Shown here: one piece after another, positions 18,389 to 26,378 of the stretch | Numbering within the stretch: the stretch's first letter is position 1 | Layout of the letters: the number at the start of each line of letters is the position of its first letter | NCBI GenBank assembly: GCA_029250605.1 | Contig: JAQXEZ010000020.1 | Location: 1-64,000 of the forward strand | Direction of reading: 5' to 3' | From: Candidatus Thalassarchaeaceae archaeon | GTDB lineage: Archaea; Thermoplasmatota; Poseidoniia; Poseidoniales; Thalassarchaeaceae | DNA length: 64,000 nt | The notes under the pieces: model-generated | The model's input: the letters and a program-made list of their open reading frames with translations, nothing else | Told to the model about the DNA's origin: nothing | Databases searched by the model: none | Translations under genes and position numbers: made by a program

Positions 18389-18928
18389 ATGAGCGAAGTA
18401 AGGAGCGTTCACATCTACGTAGACGGTTCTTGCAGCGAGAATCGCAATGTGACCTCAGAGACGAGGGCTGGCTGGGGCCTTTGTGTGATAGTCAATGACG
18501 GGGGTTCCGGCAATGGCAAGGGGCACCTACTCACAGAGATGAATGGAGAAGTGATCACAAATCAAGGTGAGAAGGGGTATTTGGGAGCTGAAGTAGGTTC
18601 GAACAACACGGCAGAGCTATCGGCGATAGCACACGCCCTGAGATGGATACTGAGCGAATCGGAGATGGTGTCTGTGACCATAAGGGGGGACTCGAACTAC
18701 GCTCTGAACATAGCCTCTGGTATGTGGAAGGCGAAGGCCAATCGGACCCTCGCGCGAAGAGTCAGAGATTTGTGGGATGAGGTCTCGGGAATAATCGCCC
18801 TAGTGGGTGAGCACGTGCCCGCACATAGGGGGCACCGATGGAACGAGCGAGCGGACCACCTCGCGTTCCGTGCGATGCAGAGAGAAGCCCCACTCCCACT
18901 TCAGTTCTGGAAACCGGGAAAGAGATAG
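18389..18928 (+). CDS. rnhA: Ribonuclease H type 1
   Basis: 179 residues. Cleaves RNA in RNA/DNA hybrids, helping remove primers and R-loops. The catalytic acidic residues are in place: Asp12 (IYVDGSCSENRN), Glu76 (NNTAELSAIAHAL), Asp101 (IRGDSNYALNI) and Asp156 (WNERADHLAFRAM), with the flexible-loop histidine in PAHRGHRWNERAD. About 25 residues between strands 2 and 3 (GHLLTEMNGEVITNQGEKGY) make the N-terminal half longer than E. coli RNase HI (155 residues). The hybrid-binding basic helix is present as MWKAKANRTLARRVRDLW. It starts two bases after the gcvH stop. RNase HI in an archaeon is less common than RNase HII but known. Confidence 0.9.
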   Translation: MSEVRSVHIYVDGSCSENRNVTSETRAGWGLCVIVNDGGSGNGKGHLLTEMNGEVITNQGEKGYLGAEVGSNNTAELSAIAHALRWILSESEMVSVTIRGDSNYALNIASGMWKAKANRTLARRVRDLWDEVSGIIALVGEHVPAHRGHRWNERADHLAFRAMQREAPLPLQFWKPGKR

Positions 18929-18930
18929 GT

Positions 18931-19380
18931 TCAGTCTTCCTTCAGAGGCCCCAATGAGAGATAGGCGTATATCGACTGAAGTGCAAGAAGAAGCCCTACC
19001 AAGGTTATTACCAATCCCGTTGGTTCGGGCAAGTATGATTGCAATGTGTTCCCCGATAACCAGGCCAGGAACAGAGTGACCAAGGCTGCTGCGAAAACCC
19101 GTCTGGTGGATTCCTCCGGTTTCTGCCATAAGTCGATCCATGGAATCAGGCCCTTTCTCTTGAACGTGTATCGGTACCAGGCTACATAGCCCATCGAAAG
19201 CCCTGCAATTCCAATCACACCAATGGAGAACCCAGAATCATCCCAGGGGCCCTTCGGAGCGACTCCGAAGACCAATGAATCCAGAATCATGAGCATTGAA
19301 GCGATTGCAAGGGGAAACCACTCGGGATCGTGGGATTCGATGTTCGTCTTCTCTTCCACATATTGACGAGGCCGTGCCAT
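18931..19380 (-). CDS. Four-helix membrane protein, unknown function
   Basis: About 149 residues from the ATG at 19380; an in-frame start at 19431 would overlap the divergent dehydratase gene, so the shorter form is preferred. Four membrane helices can be seen: WFPLAIASMLMILDSLVFGV, SIGVIGIAGLSMGYVAWY, RVFAAALVTLFLAWLSGN and TGLVITLVGLLLALQSIYAYL. The N-terminus is polar (RPRQYVEEKTNIES) and the tail is short. No conserved family was recognised. It is convergent with rnhA, two bases apart, and divergent from the threonine dehydratase gene by about 30 bases. Confidence 0.65.
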   Translation of the reverse strand: MARPRQYVEEKTNIESHDPEWFPLAIASMLMILDSLVFGVAPKGPWDDSGFSIGVIGIAGLSMGYVAWYRYTFKRKGLIPWIDLWQKPEESTRRVFAAALVTLFLAWLSGNTLQSYLPEPTGLVITLVGLLLALQSIYAYLSLGPLKED

Positions 19381-19411
19381 AGTAATGATGTATTGCTCTT
19401 GGTTGCGAAGC

Positions 19412-20374
19412 ATGAGCAGAATGGCCAGCATCCACTATTCAGACGTGATCGACGCCTCGAAGAGGATGGATGGTGTTGTTCTGAGGACCCCAGTGGTGAA
19501 TTCACCGGAGATAGATGAAATGGCCGGGAGGAGGGTGTTCATGAAGTGCGAAAACCTTCAGCACGTGGGTGCGTTCAAATTCAGGGGAGCCACTAATGCC
19601 GTCAAGATGCTGGGAGAGGGTGCCGATTCTGGTCTGTGCACGCATAGCAGCGGCAATCATGGGCAGGCGGTTGCATTAGCTGCTAAGCAGAGAGGGGTTC
19701 CAGCATTCATCGTGATGCCGAAAAATGCTCCCAAGGTGAAGGTCAACGGAGTCAGGAGCCATGGGGCCGAGGTGATTCTGTGTGAGCCTAACCTGGAGGC
19801 CAGGGTTGCGACTGCGAACTCGGTTCTGGAGAGAACCGGGGCGACCTTCATCCATCCGTTTGACAATACGAACGTCATAGCTGGCCAGGGAACCGCTGCG
19901 AAAGAGATGATCGAGGAGTGTGGTGATCTGGATGCTGTCTTATCGCCCATAGGGGGTGGTGGATTGATGTCCGGAACTTGCATCTCCACTAGATCTCTGC
20001 TTCCAGATGCACTGATTTTCGGGACGGAGCCCGAAGGGGCCGATGATGCTGCTAGGTCGTTGGAGTCTGGTGAATATATGCCGCAGACAGGACCGGATAC
20101 GATCTGCGACGGGCTCCTCACAAGCATGGGGGAAGTTACTTGGCCAATCATCAAGAGTCACGTTAAGGAAATCATCAGGGTGAGCGATGATGAGGTCCTG
20201 ATTGCGATGATCTTGATTCACGAGACCTTCGGGATGGTCGTAGAACCTAGTGGTGCCATCTCTCTAGCTGCGGTGCTGAAGGAGGAGTTCAGAGCCAAGG
20301 AAGGAATTGACTCGATTGGGATAATCCTGTGTGGTGGCAACGTAGACCCTGAGAATCTCCCTTTCACCCCCTAG
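19412..20374 (+). CDS. PLP-dependent threonine/serine dehydratase (or serine racemase)
   Basis: About 320 residues from the ATG at 19412; another ATG lies three codons on. Fold type II PLP enzyme with PLP lysine Lys56 in GAFKFRGA, substrate-binding SSGNHGQAVALAAK, and the phosphate-binding glycine loop PIGGGGLMSG. Threonine dehydratases make 2-oxobutanoate for isoleucine; serine racemases share the same core. There is no C-terminal ACT regulatory domain, so it is the short, catabolic or racemase-like form. MPKNAPKVKVNGVRSHGAEV and GTEPEGADDAARSLESGE are typical of both groups. The late ILCGGNVDP is the standard C-terminal signature. Flanking genes do not decide between activities. Confidence 0.88.
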   Translation: MSRMASIHYSDVIDASKRMDGVVLRTPVVNSPEIDEMAGRRVFMKCENLQHVGAFKFRGATNAVKMLGEGADSGLCTHSSGNHGQAVALAAKQRGVPAFIVMPKNAPKVKVNGVRSHGAEVILCEPNLEARVATANSVLERTGATFIHPFDNTNVIAGQGTAAKEMIEECGDLDAVLSPIGGGGLMSGTCISTRSLLPDALIFGTEPEGADDAARSLESGEYMPQTGPDTICDGLLTSMGEVTWPIIKSHVKEIIRVSDDEVLIAMILIHETFGMVVEPSGAISLAAVLKEEFRAKEGIDSIGIILCGGNVDPENLPFTP

Positions 20375-20417
20375 AAATGGGCTAACAAATAATAGAGCAA
20401 TTGGGTGCCGCCACCCA

Positions 20418-21437
20418 ATGGCCCTAGTTTTTGATAGGATAAAATCAACGCCTGGCGAAGCACTGCTTCTACTGACTGCCCTAGTAACACTCGTTTACTC
20501 GTTGAACTTCATGTTCTTCTCCGCGTGTTACACGACTGGAGGGGAGGGGGCCTGCTTCACCATGCTGAGCAATGGTCTGGGAGGCTCGACGGCGGATGTG
20601 GCCTATGGGGCTGGGGCTCCAGAAACGGCATTCAACGGGATACTGATGTTCGGGATTTTCATGTCGACTGGGCTTATCCTCAATGAGGGTGCTCGTGGGA
20701 TGTGGAAGGTGATGCTTCCGGTTCTCGCAGGACTCGTTGTCGCCAGTGTGGTAATCTGGATGTTCTGGAACGATGCCAGTGAGGCAAGTGAGGCTCCCAA
20801 GTTCCTTACTCCAATCGTGGCCATCACCTATGCGGCAGCATACCTCATGCTGCGCGCAGAAGACGAGGTTGACGAGGGGTTGGACTCAATCTCATTTGGA
20901 ATCGGAATCAAAGACCCAGTCGCTTTGATGGGTCTGGTCATAGTTATCGCTACTGGGCTCTTCTACGTGTTCCGGCAGATCGTTAACCCCGAGTCTGTGA
21001 TTGACGCGGTCACTCCCGGGGCTGCAAGCGATGGTCTGCTAGCGCCCACGAAGGTGACTGTTGCCTTCACTGGAGCGCTTCTCCTTACTTACGTGCTATG
21101 GGCGGCCATGATCCTGACCCAGGGGGCCAGGGGGATGTGGCCAGTGGCCCATCCCGCGCTATTCGCTTTCCTCACTATTACGATTGCCAACTACTTCGGT
21201 TTCGTCTTCGGCCCGTTGAGGGAGTTCTCTGAGCAGAATGAGATGGATGCGATTTCCGGACCGGCGACTATGCTCCTGTTCTTGCTGGTCTACCTCAGGC
21301 TGAGGGACGAGGGCATCGAGGAAGGTATGACTTACCAAGGTGAGCCAATGGATTCAAGATCATTCGATCGTTTCTTCGTGATGGGTGCGATTGCGATATC
21401 GGCTGCATTCATGCTCGTGGAGATCTCAGGGCTGTGA
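20418..21437 (+). CDS. Polytopic membrane protein with internal duplication
   Basis: 339 residues, about nine membrane helices, unrecognised. Helices include LLLLTALVTLVYSLNFMFF, NGILMFGIFMSTGLIL, VMLPVLAGLVVASVVIWMFW, IVAITYAAAYLML, ALMGLVIVIATGLFYVF, FTGALLLTYVLWAAMIL, PALFAFLTITIANYFGFVF, ATMLLFLLVYLRL and MGAIAISAAFMLVEI. The phrase GARGMWKVMLPVL after the second helix recurs as GARGMWPVAHPAL after the sixth, and DEVDEG / DEGIEEG follow the matching helix in each half, so two four-helix units are fused in tandem. The ATG lies in a good position after the dehydratase gene. The product could be a channel or transporter; nothing in the sequence gives a substrate. A tRNA-Cys on the other strand follows six bases after its stop. 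Confidence 0.78.
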   Translation: MALVFDRIKSTPGEALLLLTALVTLVYSLNFMFFSACYTTGGEGACFTMLSNGLGGSTADVAYGAGAPETAFNGILMFGIFMSTGLILNEGARGMWKVMLPVLAGLVVASVVIWMFWNDASEASEAPKFLTPIVAITYAAAYLMLRAEDEVDEGLDSISFGIGIKDPVALMGLVIVIATGLFYVFRQIVNPESVIDAVTPGAASDGLLAPTKVTVAFTGALLLTYVLWAAMILTQGARGMWPVAHPALFAFLTITIANYFGFVFGPLREFSEQNEMDAISGPATMLLFLLVYLRLRDEGIEEGMTYQGEPMDSRSFDRFFVMGAIAISAAFMLVEISGL

Positions 21438-21442
21438 ATAGG

Positions 21443-21516
21443 TGGAGCACGAGCCGGGATTTGCACCCGGGTCCATGGATCTGCAGTCCATTGCATAGCT
21501 GCTCTGCCACTCGTGC
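21443..21516 (-). tRNA. tRNA-Cys (GCA)
   Basis: Read on the minus strand, a full cloverleaf folds. The acceptor stem GCACGAG (21516-21510) pairs with CTCGTGC near the 3' end. The anticodon stem is ATGGA/TCCAT with loop CTGCAGA, giving anticodon GCA (cysteine). The T stem is CCGGG/CCCGG. The discriminator is U, as expected for tRNA-Cys, and CCA is encoded (21445-21443). No intron is seen. Confidence 0.95.
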
Positions 21517-21579
21517 TTAGCCCCACCGAACCTACTTTCTTTCTTGAAGACTATCCGAGCGGCGGCATACCTTCATTGA

Positions 21580-22737
21580 GTGGCTACTCGTGTGAAAGAC
21601 GTGCCTCGTGTGTCTTCCCGGTTCGAGGGACTGGGTGTTGGTTTCGCCCCCTATCTGCAACCCCCTGGAGAGGGGGTGGTCAGGTGGACCGTGGGGGAGC
21701 CCGGTTTCGACACGCCGTCCCCGATCATCGATGCCGCAATCAGCGGACTCGAGAAAGGGAAGACGAAGTACACCAGAGGAGCTGGTTCGATGGACCTCTG
21801 CGAGGCCGTGTCGGGCTACCTCAGGGAGCACCATGGAATCGAGGCCCCTGCTGAAGATATCGTCGTGACCCCGGGAGCGAAGCAGGCTCTGCTCTACTCC
21901 TTCCTGATTACAACCATGCCCGGTGACGAGGCGATTTTGCTTTCTCCTTCGTGGGCATCCTACGAGCCTATGCTGGAGTTCATCGGTGCGAAACCCGTTC
22001 ACGTAAAGGTGAACATGGAGAACTTCCATCCCGATTTGGATGCAATCAGTGAAGCGATAACGGACAAGACCACGATGATCCTGATTAACTCGCCTTGCAA
22101 CCCCACAGGTGCGGTCTTCACTCCCGAGGAGATTGCTGGGATAGTTGATATCGCAGTCGAGCATGACCTCTGGATAGTTTCTGATGAGATATACGGGCGA
22201 ATGATCTGGGTCGACTGGCCGCACGTTTCCCCCTCGACCCTGCCGGGAGGGAAAGAAAGGACCATCGTAATCAACGGATGGTCCAAGTCATGGGCGATGA
22301 CTGGCATGCGGGTCGGATTCCTCACTGGCCCTAGCGAGGCCATGAGGGCTGCTGTGAAGAGCCAGGCAAACTCCGCCTCGCACATTCCTACATTCATGAT
22401 GGAAGCAGCCAGGGTTGCTCTGGGATGTGAAGACTCGGTTTTGGAATTCAACGAGGAGTATCTCAAGAGGAGGAAGATGATGATGTATGGTCTGGACTCC
22501 CTGCCTGGAATAAGGGTCCCCGAGCCCGAGGGGGCCTTCTACGTCTTCGCGGATGTGACTGGCACCGGGATGAGTGACGTGGAGTTCGCAGATGGGGCCC
22601 TGGAAGCCGGCGTTCAGTTGATTCCAGCATCACTAATCACAGGGGGAGAGGGTTTCGTGAGGGTGTCTTACGCGACTGACGAGGAAGCCATAGAGGAAGG
22701 GTTGCGGAGACTCGAGGCGTGGCTTGTCGAAGAGTGA
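21580..22737 (+). CDS. Class I/II aminotransferase, aspartate aminotransferase family
   Basis: 385 residues, GTG start. PLP fold type I enzyme of the aspartate/aromatic aminotransferase group. Diagnostic segments are WTVGEPGFDTP, KTKYTRGAGSMDLCEAV, VTPGAKQALLYSFL, LINSPCNPTGAVFTPEE with the conserved Asn-Pro, the DEIYGRMIW aspartate/tyrosine, and GWSKSWAMTGMRVGFLTG with the PLP lysine in SKSWA. The C-terminal arginine that binds the substrate carboxylate is in GFVRVSYAT. The subgroup looks like aspartate or branched aspartate/prephenate transaminases; specificity cannot be read from sequence. The last codons overlap the speD start (GTGA). The pairing with speD may just be operon packing. Confidence 0.87.
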   Translation: MATRVKDVPRVSSRFEGLGVGFAPYLQPPGEGVVRWTVGEPGFDTPSPIIDAAISGLEKGKTKYTRGAGSMDLCEAVSGYLREHHGIEAPAEDIVVTPGAKQALLYSFLITTMPGDEAILLSPSWASYEPMLEFIGAKPVHVKVNMENFHPDLDAISEAITDKTTMILINSPCNPTGAVFTPEEIAGIVDIAVEHDLWIVSDEIYGRMIWVDWPHVSPSTLPGGKERTIVINGWSKSWAMTGMRVGFLTGPSEAMRAAVKSQANSASHIPTFMMEAARVALGCEDSVLEFNEEYLKRRKMMMYGLDSLPGIRVPEPEGAFYVFADVTGTGMSDVEFADGALEAGVQLIPASLITGGEGFVRVSYATDEEAIEEGLRRLEAWLVEE

Positions 22738-23153
22738 GTTTGAAATCTCGGTGGCTTGGCTGGAGCGGCGTGACTGAGGCTGATCCTGCGGGTTCCCATG
22801 TCCTTCTGGACTACGTGGACTACCAGAGAGGCGAGGAGGGAGATGGGGAATGGGTCCTCGGCGTTCTGAGAGAATGCGTTCGCGAATCTGGGGTGCGAGA
22901 GGTCCATTCCCATGTCGAGGTCTTTGATGGGTCGCAAAGCCCCCTTGGATTCGCGGCGGCAGTGCTGATAGACGAGAGTCACGTTACTGCTCACTGTTAC
23001 TCCGAGAGGGGACTACTGGCGATTGACGTCTTCACCTGCGGGGGAAGCGACTCAGACTCTCTGGCTGATATGATTCACGGGAGGCTGGTTTCGGAGAATT
23101 CCGGATTGAGGTTGGTTTTCAGAAAGAGAGTAGAGCGGTTTCGGAGTGGTTAG
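22734..23153 (+). CDS. speD: S-adenosylmethionine decarboxylase proenzyme (bacterial/archaeal SpeD type)
   Basis: 139 residues from the GTG at 22734, which overlaps the aminotransferase stop as GTGA; a GTG 15 bases earlier is also open. The proenzyme cleaves itself to create a pyruvoyl group and then decarboxylates SAM, supplying aminopropyl groups for spermidine. The key region is VLIDESHVTAHCYSERG...LLAIDVFTCGG: Glu81/Ser82 is the self-cleavage site, His87 matches the processing histidine, and Cys102 the proton donor. Spacing (Ser to His 5, Ser to Cys 20) equals that of Thermotoga SpeD. The usual HTWPE stretch reads HCYSE, a divergent variant. It is followed directly by deoxyhypusine synthase, which uses spermidine. 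Confidence 0.87.
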   Translation: MSLKSRWLGWSGVTEADPAGSHVLLDYVDYQRGEEGDGEWVLGVLRECVRESGVREVHSHVEVFDGSQSPLGFAAAVLIDESHVTAHCYSERGLLAIDVFTCGGSDSDSLADMIHGRLVSENSGLRLVFRKRVERFRSG

Positions 23154-24098
23154 ATGACTGTTCGAGACTTCATAGAGACCCATTACAGCCACTTCAACGC
23201 GGGCGAGCTTGCCAGGTGCATAGAATCACTGAGGGGCTTCCTGGACGGTAATGGCCGACTGATGGTTACCCTAGCAGGAGCAATGTCGACGGCAGAGATA
23301 GGGAAGAGCCTGGCACCGGCAATCAGGGAACAGAGGGTGCACTCGATTTGCTGCACAGGGGCGAATCTAGAGGAGGAGTTGTTCGGACTTGTCTCCAGAT
23401 CCGGTTACGAAAGAGTTCCGAATTGGAGGCATCAGAGCAAGCAGGAAGATGCCGCCCTTCATGATAGGGGGATGAACAGGGTGACCGACGTGGCGATACC
23501 AGAGAGCGCATTCACCATGGTGGGGGAGAAGATGCTGTCACTCTGGGAGGAATCTGAGGCGGTGGGGGACAGTCGCTTCCCTCACGAATACGTGTATGAC
23601 CTAATACTCCATGGTGGGCTCGAGTTCTCATCCCCCCCAGAGGAGTCTTGGTTGGTCGCTGCAGCGGATGCGAACCTGCCCATTTTCACCCCGGGTTGGG
23701 AGGATTCGACGCTGGGTAATCTACTAGCTGCCAGAGTGATAGACTGCACCCTGAAGACCAATTCCGTCGTCAAGGGGGGTTTGGATGCGATGCAGGCTCT
23801 CGCCGATTGGTATCGGGAGGATGACTCCCCCACTGGGATGCTTCAGGTGGGTGGTGGGATATCGGGGGATTTCGCAATCTCCGTGGTCCCCATGCTTAGG
23901 CAGGACGCCGGAGTGGAGGTCCCTCTTTGGGCGTGGTTCGCTCAGATCTCAGAGTCCCGACCCTCCTTCGGAGGTTACTCTGGTGCCCCTCCTGCGGAGA
24001 AGATTAGTTGGGGGAAGCTCGGGGTGGACACCCCTCAGTTCGTGATAGAGTCCGATGCGAGTATCGTTCTGCCACTGATTCTATCCTCATTGGAATAG
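23154..24098 (+). CDS. dys: Deoxyhypusine synthase
   Basis: 314 residues; the ATG follows the speD stop directly. Transfers the aminobutyl group of spermidine to a lysine of aIF5A, the first step of hypusine formation, needed for translation. Family landmarks are LAGAMSTAEIGKSLAPAI and ICCTGANLEEELFG (family form TGAD-LEEDI), the conserved HEYVYDLIL, PIFTPGWEDSTLGN, GGGISGDFAI in place of GGGVPKN, and the catalytic lysine Lys288 in KISWGKLGVD. The tail SDASIVLPLIL is canonical. SGDFAI instead of PKNFIL and some other changes make this a divergent member; homospermidine synthase-like activity is the alternative. Co-location with speD supports a hypusine role. The stop overlaps the convergent enolase gene by about 12 bases. 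Confidence 0.85.
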   Translation: MTVRDFIETHYSHFNAGELARCIESLRGFLDGNGRLMVTLAGAMSTAEIGKSLAPAIREQRVHSICCTGANLEEELFGLVSRSGYERVPNWRHQSKQEDAALHDRGMNRVTDVAIPESAFTMVGEKMLSLWEESEAVGDSRFPHEYVYDLILHGGLEFSSPPEESWLVAAADANLPIFTPGWEDSTLGNLLAARVIDCTLKTNSVVKGGLDAMQALADWYREDDSPTGMLQVGGGISGDFAISVVPMLRQDAGVEVPLWAWFAQISESRPSFGGYSGAPPAEKISWGKLGVDTPQFVIESDASIVLPLILSSLE

Positions 24099-25331
24099 AT
24101 CCGGATAGTTTTCCACTTTCTCCGAGATTCGCAGTAGCTGATTGTACTTCGATGTCCTGTCTGATCTAGCTGGCGCTCCTGTCTTGATCTGCATAGAATT
24201 GGTCCCAACTGCCAGGTCGGAGATTATGTCATCCGAAGTCTCACCGGATCGGTGGCTGATTATCGTCCCGAAACCGGCCTCACGGGATTTGCCTATCACC
24301 TCCATGGTCTCGGTCAAGGTCCCTATCTGGTTGAGTTTGATTAGGATGGCGTTTGACGCTCCAAGGGCTATTCCCTTCTCGAGGCGCTTAGGGTTGGTCA
24401 CGTATAGGTCGTCGCCGACGATCTGCACTCTGTGCCCTTCTCGAGAGGTGAAGCCGACCCATGAGTCCCAGTCATCCTCGCCGAATGGGTCCTCGATGGA
24501 TACTATCGGGTAATCATCCAGCCACTTCGAGTAGATCTGCCCTAGGTCTGCTCCCGAAATACCTGCTCCGTCGATATGGTATTGGGTGCCGTCAAAGAAC
24601 TCCTGGGCTGCAACGTCCAATGCGATTGAGACCTGCTTGCCCGGAGAATACCCGGCTCTCTCTATCGCCTCGTTGACGAGCCTCAGCCCCTCCTCGTTTC
24701 TGGGAAGGTTAGGTGCAAATCCGCCTTCGTCGCCAACCCCCCCAAGCAGTCCTTCCTGCTTTAGGGTGGACTTGAGTGCGTGATATATCTCGACTCCAGC
24801 CCGGAGGGCCTCGGAGAATTCTTCGAAGCCGTGTGGAACCACCATGAACTCCTGGACATCGACGTTCGATTCAGCGTGAGCCCCCCCGTTCAGTATGTTC
24901 ATCATCGGGACTGGGAGACTCGTTGGTCCGTCCTGGCAGATGTGGTTCCACAGTTCACCACGTGATGCTGCTCTGAGGCAGGACAGGGAGACGCCTAGTG
25001 TGGCATTGGCACCTAGGACTTCTTTGTTCTCGGAGCCATCCAGTTCGATGAGCAAGGCATCTATCTCTTCCTGTTTTGATGGGTCCATCCCGATGAGTGC
25101 CTCGCGAATGGGGCCGTTCACGTTGTTTACCGCTTCTTGGACTCCCTTGCCCATCCACCTGTCTCCTCCGTCTCTCAGTTCAACGGCTTCGTGGGTCCCT
25201 GTGCTCGCTCCGGATGGGACTGCTGCTCTGCCCCTCAATGAGCCATCGACATAGCAGTCGACTTCCAAGGTAGGGTTACCGCGTGAATCGATTATTACCC
25301 GAGCGAAGATGTCGCTGATAGCGGCACCCAT
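24087..25331 (-). CDS. eno: Enolase (phosphopyruvate hydratase)
   Basis: 414 residues from the ATG at 25331. The frame is open back to a GTG at 25457, but that would overlap the upstream gene by 78 bases, and the normal enolase N-terminus (ISDIFARVIIDSRGNPTLEV) begins right after this ATG. It converts 2-phosphoglycerate to phosphoenolpyruvate. Signatures are PSGASTGTHEAVELRDG, the catalytic glutamate region VGDEGGFAPNL, metal ligands in SIEDPFGEDDW and IVGDDLYVTN, the catalytic lysine in ILIKLNQIGTL, and SHRSGETSDD. Length matches archaeal enolases. It probably follows the small Cys-rich gene on the same transcript (48-base gap). Confidence 0.95.
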   Translation of the reverse strand: MGAAISDIFARVIIDSRGNPTLEVDCYVDGSLRGRAAVPSGASTGTHEAVELRDGGDRWMGKGVQEAVNNVNGPIREALIGMDPSKQEEIDALLIELDGSENKEVLGANATLGVSLSCLRAASRGELWNHICQDGPTSLPVPMMNILNGGAHAESNVDVQEFMVVPHGFEEFSEALRAGVEIYHALKSTLKQEGLLGGVGDEGGFAPNLPRNEEGLRLVNEAIERAGYSPGKQVSIALDVAAQEFFDGTQYHIDGAGISGADLGQIYSKWLDDYPIVSIEDPFGEDDWDSWVGFTSREGHRVQIVGDDLYVTNPKRLEKGIALGASNAILIKLNQIGTLTETMEVIGKSREAGFGTIISHRSGETSDDIISDLAVGTNSMQIKTGAPARSDRTSKYNQLLRISEKVENYPDLFQ

Positions 25332-25378
25332 TGGTACTCCCACGGGTACTTGTCTTCTCAAGGTAGCGCTGGTTCCAC

Positions 25379-25813
25379 CTAAGTGTTCAACCAACTCAGC
25401 CAACGGGAGACCTTGCTCTGAATCTCCGGGACTTCCAGTTCCGATCTGCAGCAGCACTCCCAGCAGAGTTGCTCCTCATTGGGGGAGATGGAGAATAGCT
25501 CTGCCCTCATTAGCACTCCATCCGCCTCGTTGGACTTGGCACGATTGTCATCGACGAAGCAATGGAGCAGATGCTTGGGATAATGGTGAATGCGTCCGGA
25601 TTCCGGGCAGCAGAGCATCACACTCCTCGGGAGGAAAATCAGCGATGATCCCGTGGATGGGTCAAGTTCGTGACCCTCTATCCTAGTGCCGTTCAATAGG
25701 GATGCTACATCTATGTTGTACCACTGAGAATGAGAGTGAGAGATGTCCAGTCCTGAGACATCGTCCAAGTACTCCTGAATCCTGAGTTGGGAGGCGGTCT
25801 CCTCCTGACTCAT
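25379..25813 (-). CDS. Hypothetical Cys/His-rich small protein
   Basis: 144 residues from the ATG at 25813 (another ATG eight codons upstream). Not recognised. It contains a Cys/His-rich C-terminal half: VMLCCPESGRIHHYPKHLLHCFVDDN, then EEQLCWECCCRSE. The spacing of cysteine pairs and histidines suggests a zinc ribbon or similar metal site. The N-terminal third is polar and helical (ETASQLRIQEYLDDVSGLDI). It ends 47 bases before the enolase ATG on the same strand, so co-transcription is likely. The frame extends antisense through the Lrp gene; that upstream extension is an artefact. Confidence 0.55.
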   Translation of the reverse strand: MSQEETASQLRIQEYLDDVSGLDISHSHSQWYNIDVASLLNGTRIEGHELDPSTGSSLIFLPRSVMLCCPESGRIHHYPKHLLHCFVDDNRAKSNEADGVLMRAELFSISPNEEQLCWECCCRSELEVPEIQSKVSRWLSWLNT

Positions 25814-25955
25814 GGTAGTGCAATGAAGCCATCCCATTTGAACGCAACCAAGAGTTCGTGAATGCCTAATGGCCGAAAAGGGGCAGGTTTCATCGCTGAA
25901 ACAATGACAAAACATCAAGAAATAACCATAAGTTGTACGTTTTTCGGAGGATTCG

Positions 25956-26378
25956 ATGAGTAATGTCGATTCCCTTGACAGGGCCATCCTCTCATTCCTT
26001 AGAGAGTCTGCGAGAGCCCCATATGTCGAGATAGCCAAGGGCGTAGGGGTCACCGAGAGGACGGTGAGGACCCGTATCAAGCGACTCGAGGACGAGGGCG
26101 TGATCAGGGGGTATACGGTTCGTGAGTCGGGGATTGGGCTGACCGCCCTGATTCGTCTCAAGGTAGGCCCCGGGACCGAGATCGGCTCGCTTGCCAGGGA
26201 ATTCTCCGAGTGGGCAGGGGTCGAGTGCGTGTACGAGATCAGCGGGGACGCGGACTTGGTTGCCGTGGTCCACGTGGATGATACGGTAGCCCTCAGGGAC
26301 ATGCTGGACAGAATGTGGCTCGCGGCTCCCGGGGACATAAGCTCGACGCAGACCGAGCTTGTCCTGGAGCAGTACTAG
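25956..26378 (+). CDS. Lrp/AsnC family transcriptional regulator
   Basis: 140 residues. The N-terminal winged helix-turn-helix (residues about 5-60) shows LDRAILSFLRESARAPYVEIAK and GVTERTVRTRIKRLEDEGVIRGY, the AsnC-type recognition helix. The C-terminal RAM (ligand-binding/oligomerisation) domain is at about 68-140 (ALIRLKVGPGTEIGSLA, CVYEISGDADLVAVVHV). Such proteins act as octamers or dimers sensing amino acids. It diverges from the Cys-rich gene/enolase run and converges on a cupredoxin gene, sharing the stop palindrome CTAG at 26375-26378. A damaged copy of its RAM domain lies 1.4 kb downstream on the other strand. Likely targets are itself and the flanking redox genes, by proximity only. 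Confidence 0.92.
   Translation: MSNVDSLDRAILSFLRESARAPYVEIAKGVGVTERTVRTRIKRLEDEGVIRGYTVRESGIGLTALIRLKVGPGTEIGSLAREFSEWAGVECVYEISGDADLVAVVHVDDTVALRDMLDRMWLAAPGDISSTQTELVLEQY

Noticed and set aside
25332-25457. N-terminal extension of enolase from a GTG.
   Set aside because: It would overlap the upstream small gene by 78 bases, and the usual enolase N-terminus starts right after the ATG at 25331.
25814-26338. Long minus-strand frame (319 codons) across the Lrp gene and beyond.
   Set aside because: The part antisense to Lrp has Ser/Thr/Pro-rich, non-protein-like composition and overlaps a clear coding gene. Only its last 144 codons, starting at 25813, were kept as a gene.
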